Assembly: GCA_016711485.1 (NCBI GenBank)
Contig: JADJSX010000034.1
Span: 62,001-126,000, forward strand
Source of the DNA: Leptospiraceae bacterium
GTDB lineage: Bacteria > Spirochaetota > Leptospiria > Leptospirales > Leptospiraceae
Reading direction: 5' to 3'
Length of the DNA: 64,000 nt
A program made the translations under genes and the position numbers. Under the pieces are notes generated by a model. It saw only the letters and a list, made by a program, of their open reading frames with translations. It did no database searches and was not told the origin of the DNA. Within the stretch, counting starts at the first letter, position 1. Each line of letters opens with the position of its first letter. This document shows positions 35,939-45,977 of the stretch, one piece after another.

Positions 35939-38900
35939 TTAAAAAGATTTAATTACATAGTCTGAAAGAATTAACTCTAAAATTTTTGCCTTTTTGCTAT
36001 TTGGTCTGAACAACAGCAATTCAATGAGAAGGTTATTCGATCTAGGATAGTTTTTTAATCTCATATGACTTATTATTAATCGAAGCATGTTCTGATGATT
36101 AAATGGTAATCTAAGTTTGATAAGCTCCGAATATTCAATACACTTGCTATATCTTTTCAATTTAAAATATATATAGGACAGAGATAATAAATATTTATTT
36201 TCTGTTGGTTGCAAAGATATGAGAAGTTCATAACTTTTTATCAAAATCGGATACTCCTTTTTTTCACTTTGCGTATTAATTATATTAAGTAATTCTTCTA
36301 TTTTATTTTGTAATACTTTATGTTCGCTTTCCATTTGAGAATTTATTTTTTTTTCTAATTCCCGATAACCAAGTCTGACCATAGACAAATCATCACTAAG
36401 TTGACCTTTCGATATTATTGATTGATATATATTCTTCAAATTCCCATTCCCTTCTTCAACAGATTCAAGAATTAATTCTTCCTCAAAATTTAATATCTCA
36501 AGTCCATTCTCGTCGATCCCCAAAATAATATCATCCCTACCATCTGAACCCAAAAATATTACATCATTCGGCTTCATTTGAAATAATGAAATATTTACAG
36601 GTGTATCAATTCCCTGTATACCCATCTTTCGAAATGTCCTTTCTTCCTTTTCCACAAAACTAGCTTTGTTGTTCCTATATAATATTATTTTAGGGTGTTC
36701 AACATTAATAAAATATAAAATTCCATTCTCTTCATCTAAAAGACCTAGTACCAAAGAAATTAACATATATCCATCAAAACTTTCGAATATTCTTTGCATT
36801 TCTAGAAAACTATTTTTAATCCATTTCTCCGGATAAATATTATTATCCAATGTCCCTGAATGTGTTCTCTGTAAAATTGATTTAAATACAGAACCTAATA
36901 CCAATATTCCACCAGCACCTTGAATAGATTTTCCCATCGCGTCCGCATTTAAAACAACAACATAAGAACGGTTATTTAAAAAAATTCTATCAGCAGTACA
37001 AAGATCTCCTCCTATCTCAACTTCTTTATTTTTAAATAAAAATTTCTTCTTTTGTTCGATAAAAAATTCAATACTAATTAAATCATTTTGAATATTATTT
37101 TTTCCAAGTGGATGAATTAATAACGAAGTTAAAAAATAATCCCCATCTTGTTTTTCTTTCAGTAATTTTACCTGTTGCAATGCTTGATTTAAATTTGCAG
37201 TTCTCTCATCTACTTTTGCTTCCAAATTAGCATAAAATTCGGAATTTTCGATAGAGATTGCAATTTGAGTAGATAAAATATTTAGAACTTCCAACCTTTG
37301 TTTAGTGAAGGCATCTATCGTTAAATTATTTTCCAAATATATAATTCCAATTAAATTATCCTGCCGAAGCACCGGATAACAAAGAATAGACTTAGGCTTA
37401 TATTTTCGCAAATATTGATCATTTATAAATAATTCCGCTTTTGTAGAATCACCGATCACTATATGTTTTTTTACTCTTGCAACATAATGAATTAACGCAA
37501 GTGGAGCAAAATTAGAATTTGGAGTTATTTTTTCGGTTAAACTTTCTGTTTCAAATACTTTAATTTCGTTTTCATTCGAATTTCCGCTGGCCAATATAAA
37601 AAAATCATCCTTCGATTTTCTAATAAATAGACCTTTTTCTGCGCCTGCATTTTCAAACAGTATACGCATAATTTTTTTTAATAATTTATCTAATACAATT
37701 TCTTCCGCAAGAGTTTGAGATGTTTTTATTAATGTATTTAAATCCAATAAGTCGACTACGTTTGTGATATGATTAGAAGTATCCGAAATTAAATTTATAC
37801 TCGAATCAGCCGAATCAGAAATTATTTTCTTCCTATTCGATTTTGGGAAAAAATCAGAATATTTTCTCTCTAATAAATCAATTTTATAAGTGGCTCCCCA
37901 ACGATTATATAGATAATGAGCTTCAACAAGATAAGTTCGCATAATTTTACTTTGCCCCGTTCCTTCGTAAAACCTTGCACAAATTTCGTTTGCGATTGCT
38001 TCATTCTGAAGAAATTCATTTTTGTTTGCTTCCTCAATTGCTTTATCATATAATTTACTAGCGTTCCAATGCCTGCCATTTATCCTTGCAATTTCAGCTT
38101 CCACTAAAAGATATTTATGTTGAAAATTTTCAGGACAAGAATGGCTCCATAATTTCATTTGTTTTTGGTTAATTTGAATCTGTCTTGCATAATCATCTTG
38201 CGTTTTTTTATCCACATTTACTGATAGTGCGCATAATACGAGTGATTCATAAAATATAAATTCGGAATTTGCATACAATCCAACTGCATAATTAAGATAA
38301 GCTTTTGCTTTTTGAATCTGCTCAAATGCTTTCTCATAATTTTCTTGTATATAGTAATTGCATATTTTGAGAACTTTATAAATAAAAATAGTGAAATAAT
38401 TATTATTTTTTTTCCATTCTAGTAAAAACTTTTCCTCATAATCACGAATTACTTCCAATTCCATTTTGTCATCAAGTCCACTTGTCATCGAGAGAATTAC
38501 TATTCTAAGTGCACTTATTGTATCTACTCCAAGACTACTCTTAGCTTGTTTGCATAATAAAATATGCTGCGGTATAATTTCATTCAATATATACGAAAGA
38601 TTTTTTCCAAGGTAAAGAGAATTTAATGCACTAAATATTAAGCTGTAACTAATATGCTGAAACTCTCCTGATTCCCGACCGGCCTCTAAGCACCTCTTAT
38701 TTACCTCCGAAGCATTTTTTAAATGTTCTTTGAACGGCAAAGTAAAATTAGCCATAACATTAGCGGCTTTTGTGATTTCAGCTTTATTTTGAAACATTTC
38801 TGCAACATCCAAAGCAAGATTTCCAAACTCATGGCCTGATTTGTAATCATGAAACATAGAACCTAAGATGATTCCGTAACAAGAAAAACCATAGACTTGT

Positions 38901-41719
38901 TCTGAAATTCCATTTATTAACATCAGGTTGACAGATTTTAAAACCAAAATAATCCAAACCTGTGAATTAAAAAGATAGGCAGGCGGCATTAAAGTAGAAA
39001 GTAACTCAAGAGCCAAACGTTGTTTTTCATTTTCTAATTTCCTTGCTGCTAACAAAGAACGAACTGTTCGATGTTTTAGATTCCTTTTTATTTCTTTTAA
39101 CTCAGTGGAAATATATAATTCGTAATTATCACGCGGAAATATAATTTCAAAAATCTCCAAACCTTCACGCCCACATTCCATAGCATTTGAATAATTAGAA
39201 ATAGTCGTATAATAATTAATTAATAATTTATAACAATGTGTTATCTGATGTAAGTCCTCAGTATGCAGTAACATTTCCGCAATACACTCTTCCAATTTAT
39301 CAAATTTAACATTTAAAAAGTATAAATCCGCCAACTCCCTATATACCTGTACTGTTAATTCAGGCAAATCAGTCCAAGGATTTTGAAAATACTTTAAAAG
39401 AGTTAGACCGTATTGCAAATATTCTAGTGCAGACTCATAAGCTGTAGATAATTTGGCTTTACGGGAAGCACGTAAATTCAAAATAATGAGTTCTTTTCTT
39501 TCAAAATATTCGACGTTATCCTCAAATCCATAATTTAAATGATTTACAATATCAAATAAAATCTCATCCGAATATTTTTCTTTCCAAAGTAATTTACCAA
39601 TTGAAAATTTAAGTATTTTTCTTTGGTTAATTTCAATCAATTCATAAGCAGCCTTCTGAATTCTATCGTGCTGAAATTGAAAGTAAATTTCTTTTGCTTC
39701 CTTTGCACTGATATTGTTTTTAGAAATTTGGGAAATTTTCTGCATGGAACCTATCGGAATTTGTAAAAAATCTTGTCTTATTAAATTTTCCAATAAACCG
39801 ATTGTCTCAGAAAAAGTTTTTTTGAGCATAATACTTATAGTCCACAAATCAAATCTATTGCCTATACAAGAACTAAAACATAAAATTTCTTGCAAGAATT
39901 CTGGAAGGGCTTGAATTTTATCAACTAACAAATCAATTATATTAGAAGAGAGTTCTATATTCCTGATCTTTTGTGTGTCCCATTTCCAATTACCTGTATC
40001 TTGTTCTAAATAAATAATCTTTTCATTCGCTAATTTTTTCAATAATTCACTTATAAAAAAAGGATTCCCAGATGTTTTTGAAAAAATTAGGTTAGATAAT
40101 TCTATTAAAGAATTATACTCTGAGCGAAAAGAATCTATTAGAATTTGAGTAATATCTTCTTCTTTAAGTGGGTTTAAACGAATTGTTTTAGGATAAATTT
40201 TTTCTTTTTTGATAGAGTCAATCATTTCAGAAAACGGAGTATTGTAAGTATCCTCAGTAGTTCTAAAACTTAGAATTATAAAAATATACTTTAAGGAACT
40301 ATCCGACATTAAATTTTTTATCATCTGTAAAGATGCTGAATCTGCCCATTGGAAATCATCAAAAAATAAAACTAAAGGACGATTTAAATTACAAAAAATT
40401 CGAATAAAATTTTGAAAAATTAAATAGAATCGATTGGAATTTTCATTTGGTTCCAAATAAGGAACGGAAGGCTGTGAGCCTATTATTAATTCTAACTCTG
40501 GAATAACATCTGTAACAATTTTTGCATTTATCCCAAGCGCTGCATTAATCCTGATTTTCCAATTTTCGATATCTTCGGAATCCTCTGTTAATAAAATTCG
40601 AATCAGCATAGTAAATGCTTTTATAAATCCTGAAAATGGTAAATTTTTTGAATATTGCTCATACTCACCAAATATAAAATATATTCTAGCGGATAATATT
40701 AATTTACTAATTTCTTTGACTAATGACGATTTACCAATACCAGCTTGACCAGTAATTACTGTCAATTCAGGTTTACCATTTTTATACATATAATTAAATG
40801 ATTCTAAAATTTCTTTAATTTCTTTTTGTCTGCCATAAACCTTTTCCGAAACTCTAAATTCTAACGAAAAATCCTTACTGCCAAGAGTAAATTCATCTCG
40901 CTGAAAGTTTTCAGAGTGAATCAATTCTAAATCGTATAATATTCCGTATACAGTATGATAACGATCGTCTGGATTTTTAGAAAGCAATTTAAGGATAATA
41001 CTAGATAGATCCTTCGGAATGTTTTTATTTAATGTAGACGGAGATACCGGTTCTTTAGCAATATGACTATAAATCATATCCATTGGATCAGATGAGGTAA
41101 ATGGCGGTTTACCAGTAAGCAAATGATAAAAAGTAGCTCCGAGTGAGTAAAAATCTGTCCTATAGTCAACAAGTCGATTTACTCGTCCAGTTTGCTCCGG
41201 AGAAATATAAGCTAAACTTACGTCCAAACTACCAATCAGATCCGAATCTACAAGATCACTTTCTCCTTCTACACTAGAACTAAAGTCAATAATTTCAACT
41301 TCGCCCGTCAAAGAATCGTATAGAATATTTTCTGGTTTAATTTCAGTATGAATGATTTTCTTTTCATGAATATTTTTAAGAGCAATTAAAACAGATTTGG
41401 CTATTTTATAAAAAGTATACAGAGGAATTTTTTTTAATATAATTAATTCTAAACTTTCTCCTTTTGAATCCTTAAAAATAATAAATAAAGAATTTTTATA
41501 TTTTTCAAAGCCGATAACGTCAGCAATACCCTTGACACCTTTTAATTTTTCTAGAATTTTATATTCTTTTTGGAATCGTATTAATTCGTTTTCTGTTGGA
41601 TATTCTGATTTTAAAACCTTTAAAATAACTTTATTATTATTTTTATCTAGAGCACGATATATAATATTTCTTCTGCCATCATACAAAATCTCTTCAATCG
41701 AAAATCCAGCAAGTTGCAT
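35939..41719 (-). CDS. Giant multidomain signalling protein: kinase-like, AAA ATPase, GAF, PP2C
   Basis: The 1926 residues read, in order: a Ser/Thr kinase fold (about 1-270) with the beta-3 Lys34 (VILKVLK), and a catalytic loop HTEIKPENILYD where the family HRD Asp is Glu126, and DFS in place of DFG (Asp145); an AAA ATPase (about 295-600) with Walker A GQAGIGKS (324-331) and Walker B LVLFFDDFQWAD (Asp454-455); a long helical, TPR-like middle; a GAF domain (about 1325-1495); a coiled coil; a PP2C/SpoIIE-type phosphatase (about 1545-1780) with NADAMGKSIQGAGG and SDGRDD; and a TPR end. Such proteins sense and relay signals, often in cyanobacteria and spirochaetes. It follows motA by 12 bp, so they are likely co-transcribed. 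The N-terminal domain may be a pseudokinase. Confidence 0.85.
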   Translation of the reverse strand: MQLAGFSIEEILYDGRRNIIYRALDKNNNKVILKVLKSEYPTENELIRFQKEYKILEKLKGVKGIADVIGFEKYKNSLFIIFKDSKGESLELIILKKIPLYTFYKIAKSVLIALKNIHEKKIIHTEIKPENILYDSLTGEVEIIDFSSSVEGESDLVDSDLIGSLDVSLAYISPEQTGRVNRLVDYRTDFYSLGATFYHLLTGKPPFTSSDPMDMIYSHIAKEPVSPSTLNKNIPKDLSSIILKLLSKNPDDRYHTVYGILYDLELIHSENFQRDEFTLGSKDFSLEFRVSEKVYGRQKEIKEILESFNYMYKNGKPELTVITGQAGIGKSSLVKEISKLILSARIYFIFGEYEQYSKNLPFSGFIKAFTMLIRILLTEDSEDIENWKIRINAALGINAKIVTDVIPELELIIGSQPSVPYLEPNENSNRFYLIFQNFIRIFCNLNRPLVLFFDDFQWADSASLQMIKNLMSDSSLKYIFIILSFRTTEDTYNTPFSEMIDSIKKEKIYPKTIRLNPLKEEDITQILIDSFRSEYNSLIELSNLIFSKTSGNPFFISELLKKLANEKIIYLEQDTGNWKWDTQKIRNIELSSNIIDLLVDKIQALPEFLQEILCFSSCIGNRFDLWTISIMLKKTFSETIGLLENLIRQDFLQIPIGSMQKISQISKNNISAKEAKEIYFQFQHDRIQKAAYELIEINQRKILKFSIGKLLWKEKYSDEILFDIVNHLNYGFEDNVEYFERKELIILNLRASRKAKLSTAYESALEYLQYGLTLLKYFQNPWTDLPELTVQVYRELADLYFLNVKFDKLEECIAEMLLHTEDLHQITHCYKLLINYYTTISNYSNAMECGREGLEIFEIIFPRDNYELYISTELKEIKRNLKHRTVRSLLAARKLENEKQRLALELLSTLMPPAYLFNSQVWIILVLKSVNLMLINGISEQVYGFSCYGIILGSMFHDYKSGHEFGNLALDVAEMFQNKAEITKAANVMANFTLPFKEHLKNASEVNKRCLEAGRESGEFQHISYSLIFSALNSLYLGKNLSYILNEIIPQHILLCKQAKSSLGVDTISALRIVILSMTSGLDDKMELEVIRDYEEKFLLEWKKNNNYFTIFIYKVLKICNYYIQENYEKAFEQIQKAKAYLNYAVGLYANSEFIFYESLVLCALSVNVDKKTQDDYARQIQINQKQMKLWSHSCPENFQHKYLLVEAEIARINGRHWNASKLYDKAIEEANKNEFLQNEAIANEICARFYEGTGQSKIMRTYLVEAHYLYNRWGATYKIDLLERKYSDFFPKSNRKKIISDSADSSINLISDTSNHITNVVDLLDLNTLIKTSQTLAEEIVLDKLLKKIMRILFENAGAEKGLFIRKSKDDFFILASGNSNENEIKVFETESLTEKITPNSNFAPLALIHYVARVKKHIVIGDSTKAELFINDQYLRKYKPKSILCYPVLRQDNLIGIIYLENNLTIDAFTKQRLEVLNILSTQIAISIENSEFYANLEAKVDERTANLNQALQQVKLLKEKQDGDYFLTSLLIHPLGKNNIQNDLISIEFFIEQKKKFLFKNKEVEIGGDLCTADRIFLNNRSYVVVLNADAMGKSIQGAGGILVLGSVFKSILQRTHSGTLDNNIYPEKWIKNSFLEMQRIFESFDGYMLISLVLGLLDEENGILYFINVEHPKIILYRNNKASFVEKEERTFRKMGIQGIDTPVNISLFQMKPNDVIFLGSDGRDDIILGIDENGLEILNFEEELILESVEEGNGNLKNIYQSIISKGQLSDDLSMVRLGYRELEKKINSQMESEHKVLQNKIEELLNIINTQSEKKEYPILIKSYELLISLQPTENKYLLSLSYIYFKLKRYSKCIEYSELIKLRLPFNHQNMLRLIISHMRLKNYPRSNNLLIELLLFRPNSKKAKILELILSDYVIKSF

Positions 41720-41731
41720 AAAAATGCTACA

Positions 41732-42469
41732 CTATTCCATGTAAGGTGACATTCTCTCTAACATAATACGCTTGTTATCCCCTGCTTGAATGGAAAGCAA
41801 ACCTCGAATTACAGCTTGTCTACGCTCATGTTCATTTCGAGAATATGCTTTCACTTTGTTCGCAATCGGTAAAAAAAATAAGTTGGCAAATCCAATTCCA
41901 TAAAATGTAGCAATAAATGCAGTTGCGATCCCTTCTCCTAGTGCTGTTGTACCTGCTCCTAAATTCTCTAATACATGCACCAGACCCATTACAGTTCCAA
42001 TAATTCCAACCGTTGGACAAAAACCTCCCGCTGTTTCTAAAATTTTCGATGAGTTCAACTCAACTTCTTGTTTTTGCTCAGACCATTCAAATAATATTTC
42101 TTCCACAGTCGATGGATCAGTTCCATCAACAATTAATCGAAGTCCCTTTTGTGCGAGGTCATTTTCAATCTCTTCGATTTCGTCTTCTAACGAAAGTAAT
42201 CCATCCCGTCTAGTTTTCTCAAGTAATTTTACAAATAAATCCATAAAATCTAAATTTTCTTTTGAACTCATCATTTTTTCTAAAATCAAAAGCATTGCTT
42301 TGATTTGCGGTACAGAAAAACTAGCTATTGTAGCTCCTAACGTTCCTCCAAGTATCAATATAATTGCCGATAACTTAAAAAACGCTCCGATATGAGCGCC
42401 TTCTAATAGTATGGCAATTATTACTGATAAAAATGCTAAAAAAATACCTAAATACGTGGTAATGATCAT
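41732..42469 (-). CDS. motA: MotA-family flagellar stator protein
   Basis: The 245 residues have four membrane helices (around 5-25, 30-52, 150-175, 183-205), with the MotA motifs GGTLGATIASFSVPQIK near the N-terminus and TVGIIGTVMGLVHVLENLGAGTTALGEGIATAFIATFYGIGFANLFFLPIANK. MotA and MotB form the proton-driven stator that turns the periplasmic flagella of spirochaetes. MotB is normally directly downstream, but here the next gene is the giant signalling protein. AAGGAG precedes the ATG, which overlaps the upstream gene stop by 4 bp. A role outside flagella is possible. Confidence 0.88.
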   Translation of the reverse strand: MIITTYLGIFLAFLSVIIAILLEGAHIGAFFKLSAIILILGGTLGATIASFSVPQIKAMLLILEKMMSSKENLDFMDLFVKLLEKTRRDGLLSLEDEIEEIENDLAQKGLRLIVDGTDPSTVEEILFEWSEQKQEVELNSSKILETAGGFCPTVGIIGTVMGLVHVLENLGAGTTALGEGIATAFIATFYGIGFANLFFLPIANKVKAYSRNEHERRQAVIRGLLSIQAGDNKRIMLERMSPYME

Positions 42470-44667
42470 TCAAGACTCCTTGGTGGCAAATTAGTATTAA
42501 CTACTGGATTAGTATAGATTTTATAAGTGCTCTCTTTTAATGAAACCAAATCGGAAAGAAGTTTTTGCCAAACAACAGAATTCGAATTTTTTCTAGATTC
42601 CGCCATTATAATTTCTTCCGCTTCTCTTATATTAGAAAATTGAAGATAAATTTTTGCTTTTTCTATTTTTAAATTTTTTAATTCTTCCGTCCGATCACTT
42701 GATTCCTTCGAATAAAATTCAATCAAATCATTAATTTTATCCAATGCCTCTTCCTTTTTATTTAAAGTTAGTAACAATGGATAAAGTCTTTTTATAATTT
42801 GTTCTTTGTATTTATTCTTAGAAAGCAAAATTTTCATAACCGAAATTTGTTCCTTTTCAGTCGTAATCCTTAATAAAGAATCGTAAGCAACTTCAAGTAA
42901 ATTATCGTCCTGGATATGAAATTTAAAGGCGAGGTTTGCCATTTGTATAGCTCTATCGTAATCATTAATTCTAAAATAATATTCAGCATATTCTTTATAA
43001 GAATTATAAAACTTATTACGATAAACAAGAGCTTCATCATGTAAACTCCCGCTAGAATAACTCAATAAATTTGAAATAATATCAGCTATGTCTTCATTGG
43101 TTTCCAAACCCTTTAGCCTAGTTTCAATATGTATTTTCTCCCAGCTCTGTCCTCTGGATTCATTTTCTTTTTCGATTTTCAAAGAGGGAATCGAATCTTT
43201 TGGAAAATAAATTCGAAATAGCGGGTATTCTATAGACTCAAAATCAATCAGTCGATTTGTTAAGTGACGAGAGTTTTTATCCTGAAAAATTATAAACGGA
43301 TAACCATTTTTATTCAAATGGTATAAATAAGTAAGTGTTATTTCTAAATTATCCCCTAAACCAAGCACAATGGTTTTATTTTTGAAAGTATTTTTTTTAG
43401 GTAAAGTCTCTTCACTTATAAACGGTAAATTGCTATTGAAATAAACAAATTTTTCTTGATTTAATCCTATCGATGTAAGTAAAAAAGGAATTGGTTTTAA
43501 ATTCTCAGCTTTCACAAAATTCATTTTATAATCATATGGCAGCGGAGAAAAGAAATAAGCCGCTAATACAAAACTAAATAGAATCGTTAAAGACTTGTTT
43601 ACTAATTTTACAGACTTAACAATAATTAAAGGCATCCAAACTAAAAGAATAAAAATAAAAACAAATAAATATCTGAACTCATATCTAAGATAATAAATAT
43701 TCAAATAATAAATTAGTAAATAAAGTATTAATCCACCTACAAAAGAAAGTGAAACTATTTGTACTTTGTATTTTTCGGGTCTATAAATTGCGATACAAGC
43801 CATATCCATAAATAAAAGTATACCGCTTGCTAGTTCAAATCTCGAACCATGCAAAGTTAAAATGAGGCTAACAATAATTATTACTCTTCCTACTAAATAT
43901 TTCCACTTGATTTTGTTAATTAAAAATCTAAAGTGAAATACAATATTGAATAATAATAAACCTAAACCAGCACCCAAAATAAAATAATCTGGAACTGTCA
44001 TTTTTGTATAATACATGATACTATGGCATACAAATAAACTAAGTGATGAATAAAAAAAGATATCATTAATGGAATACGTTTTTTGAACCTGTACTTGGCT
44101 AAAATTGTGTGACTTTGAAATAATTGAAAATAAAATTAATTCGAGTGTTATTACAAAAACCAAGGGCATCAAATAGTTTTCAGATTTGATCTGAACGGTA
44201 GGATTAAAATAAGTATAAACAATAAAACTAGTCCCACCAGTCAAGAATGCCCAAAGCCTAAAGCTCTTTAGTTTTGCCGCAAGCATCCCGGTTACAAATG
44301 AATTCAAACTTGCAAAAAATAAAAATATATCTGTATAAAAAATATAATCTACCTGCAAAAGACCAGACGAATATCCATTCAGAGTTATCATTTCCATGAT
44401 CAGAAGGAAAATAACTGTAAATTCTAAATAAAGCCCTTTCAGTCCAGATAAGACTCTTTTTAAAATAAATCCAACAATAAAGACAATACCCAAAACTAAC
44501 TTTGCGGCTTGAAAGAATACATCTTCGTTTTCGATGAGTTTTATTTCTTGGTAAGCATTTTTAAAAAAAAGGGAACCTAAAAAGCCAAGTGAAAGGCAGA
44601 GAATTATATTGGGAAGAATTCTAAATCCGAAAGAATTTGCAAAAAACCGATTGCTACTTTTGTTCAT
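42466..44667 (-). CDS. Polytopic membrane protein with C-terminal TPR region
   Basis: The 733 residues have about 12 membrane helices in the first 360 residues, then a soluble region of about 130 residues (IVLGLGDNLEITLTYLYHLNKNG) and several TPR-like helix pairs to the end (YAEYYFRINDYDRAIQMANLAFKF, NKKEEALDKINDLI). I recognise no catalytic signature; the membrane part does not match a transporter I can name. It is the first gene of an operon with motA (4-bp overlap) and the giant signalling protein, so it may take part in the same envelope or motility function. Function unknown. Confidence 0.65.
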   Translation of the reverse strand: MNKSSNRFFANSFGFRILPNIILCLSLGFLGSLFFKNAYQEIKLIENEDVFFQAAKLVLGIVFIVGFILKRVLSGLKGLYLEFTVIFLLIMEMITLNGYSSGLLQVDYIFYTDIFLFFASLNSFVTGMLAAKLKSFRLWAFLTGGTSFIVYTYFNPTVQIKSENYLMPLVFVITLELILFSIISKSHNFSQVQVQKTYSINDIFFYSSLSLFVCHSIMYYTKMTVPDYFILGAGLGLLLFNIVFHFRFLINKIKWKYLVGRVIIIVSLILTLHGSRFELASGILLFMDMACIAIYRPEKYKVQIVSLSFVGGLILYLLIYYLNIYYLRYEFRYLFVFIFILLVWMPLIIVKSVKLVNKSLTILFSFVLAAYFFSPLPYDYKMNFVKAENLKPIPFLLTSIGLNQEKFVYFNSNLPFISEETLPKKNTFKNKTIVLGLGDNLEITLTYLYHLNKNGYPFIIFQDKNSRHLTNRLIDFESIEYPLFRIYFPKDSIPSLKIEKENESRGQSWEKIHIETRLKGLETNEDIADIISNLLSYSSGSLHDEALVYRNKFYNSYKEYAEYYFRINDYDRAIQMANLAFKFHIQDDNLLEVAYDSLLRITTEKEQISVMKILLSKNKYKEQIIKRLYPLLLTLNKKEEALDKINDLIEFYSKESSDRTEELKNLKIEKAKIYLQFSNIREAEEIIMAESRKNSNSVVWQKLLSDLVSLKESTYKIYTNPVVNTNLPPRSLE

Positions 44668-44847
44668 GGCTGATACTGCTAGTCTTCCATTTTAACCCTT
44701 TTTTGGAAATAAAAAAAGGAAATAAAAACGGAAAATGAGATGTTTCTATCCAGCCTATTTTAGGCTTGAGTAATTCCCTAGATGCGAAAATTTGGAAATA
44801 GAATCTGAAAATAGCAAATATCAAAATTTTTAAATGAGAGTTCAAAT

Positions 44848-45132
44848 ATGCCAACATATGATTATAAATGTAAGACCTGTGACAAAGTGTTTGAACACTT
44901 TCAAGCAATTAAAGATGACCCTTTAAAAGAATGCCTTTGTGGTGATAACGGGGAAGTTACTCGAATGATTTCAGGAGGTACTGGAATTATATTTAAAGGT
45001 AGTGGATTTTATGTAACAGATTATAAAAAAACTACTTCTGGAGATAGTTCTCCTTCTAAAAGTACCACTCCCACTCCTACGGCGAATACAACTCCGCCGG
45101 CGGCAACACCGGCACCATCTTCTGATAAATAA
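44848..45132 (+). CDS. FmdB-family zinc-ribbon protein
   Basis: The 94 residues begin MPTYDYKCKTCDKVFEHFQ and continue CLCGDNGEVTRMISGG, the zinc ribbon (CxxC...CxC) of the FmdB regulatory family, seen in many bacteria as a small protein of unknown role. The tail is a Thr/Pro/Ser-rich linker with repeated TPTPTA and PAATPAP. It is followed after 2 bp by lpxI. Role uncertain: a nucleic-acid-binding or regulatory protein. Confidence 0.88.
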   Translation: MPTYDYKCKTCDKVFEHFQAIKDDPLKECLCGDNGEVTRMISGGTGIIFKGSGFYVTDYKKTTSGDSSPSKSTTPTPTANTTPPAATPAPSSDK

Positions 45133-45134
45133 TT

Positions 45135-45977
45135 TTGGGAAGAATAGCAATAATAGCAGGGGCTGGTGATCTCCCGCATATCGCAATGCGGGAGGCTTTA
45201 GCACAAGGGGAAGATCCTTTATTTTTTTCTATATCTGAATCTGATTTTCAGGCAGGTGATTTCCGAGATAGAACTATTCCAATTTACATAACACAAATAG
45301 GTAAAGTATTTAAACTTTGTAAAAAACAAAATGTAGATAGGCTTTTGCTTTTAGGAAAAGTAAAAAAAGAAATAATTCTAAAAACATATCGTTATGATTT
45401 AAAAGCAATCACACTTTTGGCAAAAATGCTAAATCGAAATGATTATTCTTTTTTCGAAATAGCAGCAAAAGAGTTTGAAAAAGAAAAAATAACTATACTT
45501 TCACAAAAAACATTTCTAAAAAGTTTACTTCTTCCAGAGGGACGTTATACGAAATCAAAACTTTCAAAAGGTAAATTAGAAGATATTGAGTTCGGTATGA
45601 ATATAGCATTTAACTTGGCGACTTTAGATATAGGACAGACAGTAGTAGTCACACAAAAGATGGTTCTTGCCCTTGAAGCAATCGAAGGTACGGATGAAAC
45701 AATTATACGTGGCGGATTACTTTCTAGAAACAAAGGAGCTGTAGTTTGTAAAAGCACAAAACTTGGTCAAGATGAACGATTTGATCTTCCCGCGATTGGA
45801 ATTGAAACTTTAGAAAATATGCAAAAGTCAGGCTGTGATACAATTGCAATTCGTGCAAACGAAACTATCGTAGTAAATCCGAAGGAATTTATATTGCAAG
45901 CAAACAAATTAAAAATTAATTTTATCAGTTATTCAAGTCCAGAGGCGAATAAATACAATGCAGAAAAAAAAATCTAA
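45135..45977 (+). CDS. lpxI: UDP-2,3-diacylglucosamine diphosphatase LpxI
   Basis: LpxI removes UMP from UDP-2,3-diacylglucosamine to give lipid X, the substrate of LpxB. The 280 residues match the DUF1009/LpxI family: IAIIAGAGDLPHIAMREALAQG, FKLCKKQNVDRLLLLGKVKK, and the catalytic region with VVTQKMVLALEAIEGTDETI, GGLLSRNKGAVVCK and DLPAIGIETLENMQKSGCDTIA. The start is TTG, two bases after the fmdB-like stop. It overlaps lpxB by 20 bp, fitting consecutive reactions. The alternative LpxH phosphatase is not in the window. Confidence 0.93.
   Translation: MGRIAIIAGAGDLPHIAMREALAQGEDPLFFSISESDFQAGDFRDRTIPIYITQIGKVFKLCKKQNVDRLLLLGKVKKEIILKTYRYDLKAITLLAKMLNRNDYSFFEIAAKEFEKEKITILSQKTFLKSLLLPEGRYTKSKLSKGKLEDIEFGMNIAFNLATLDIGQTVVVTQKMVLALEAIEGTDETIIRGGLLSRNKGAVVCKSTKLGQDERFDLPAIGIETLENMQKSGCDTIAIRANETIVVNPKEFILQANKLKINFISYSSPEANKYNAEKKI

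Noticed and set aside
44654..44908. 84-codon open frame on the minus strand overlapping the fmdB-like gene
   Set aside because: It is antisense to a clear zinc-ribbon gene and has no ribosome site or family pattern.
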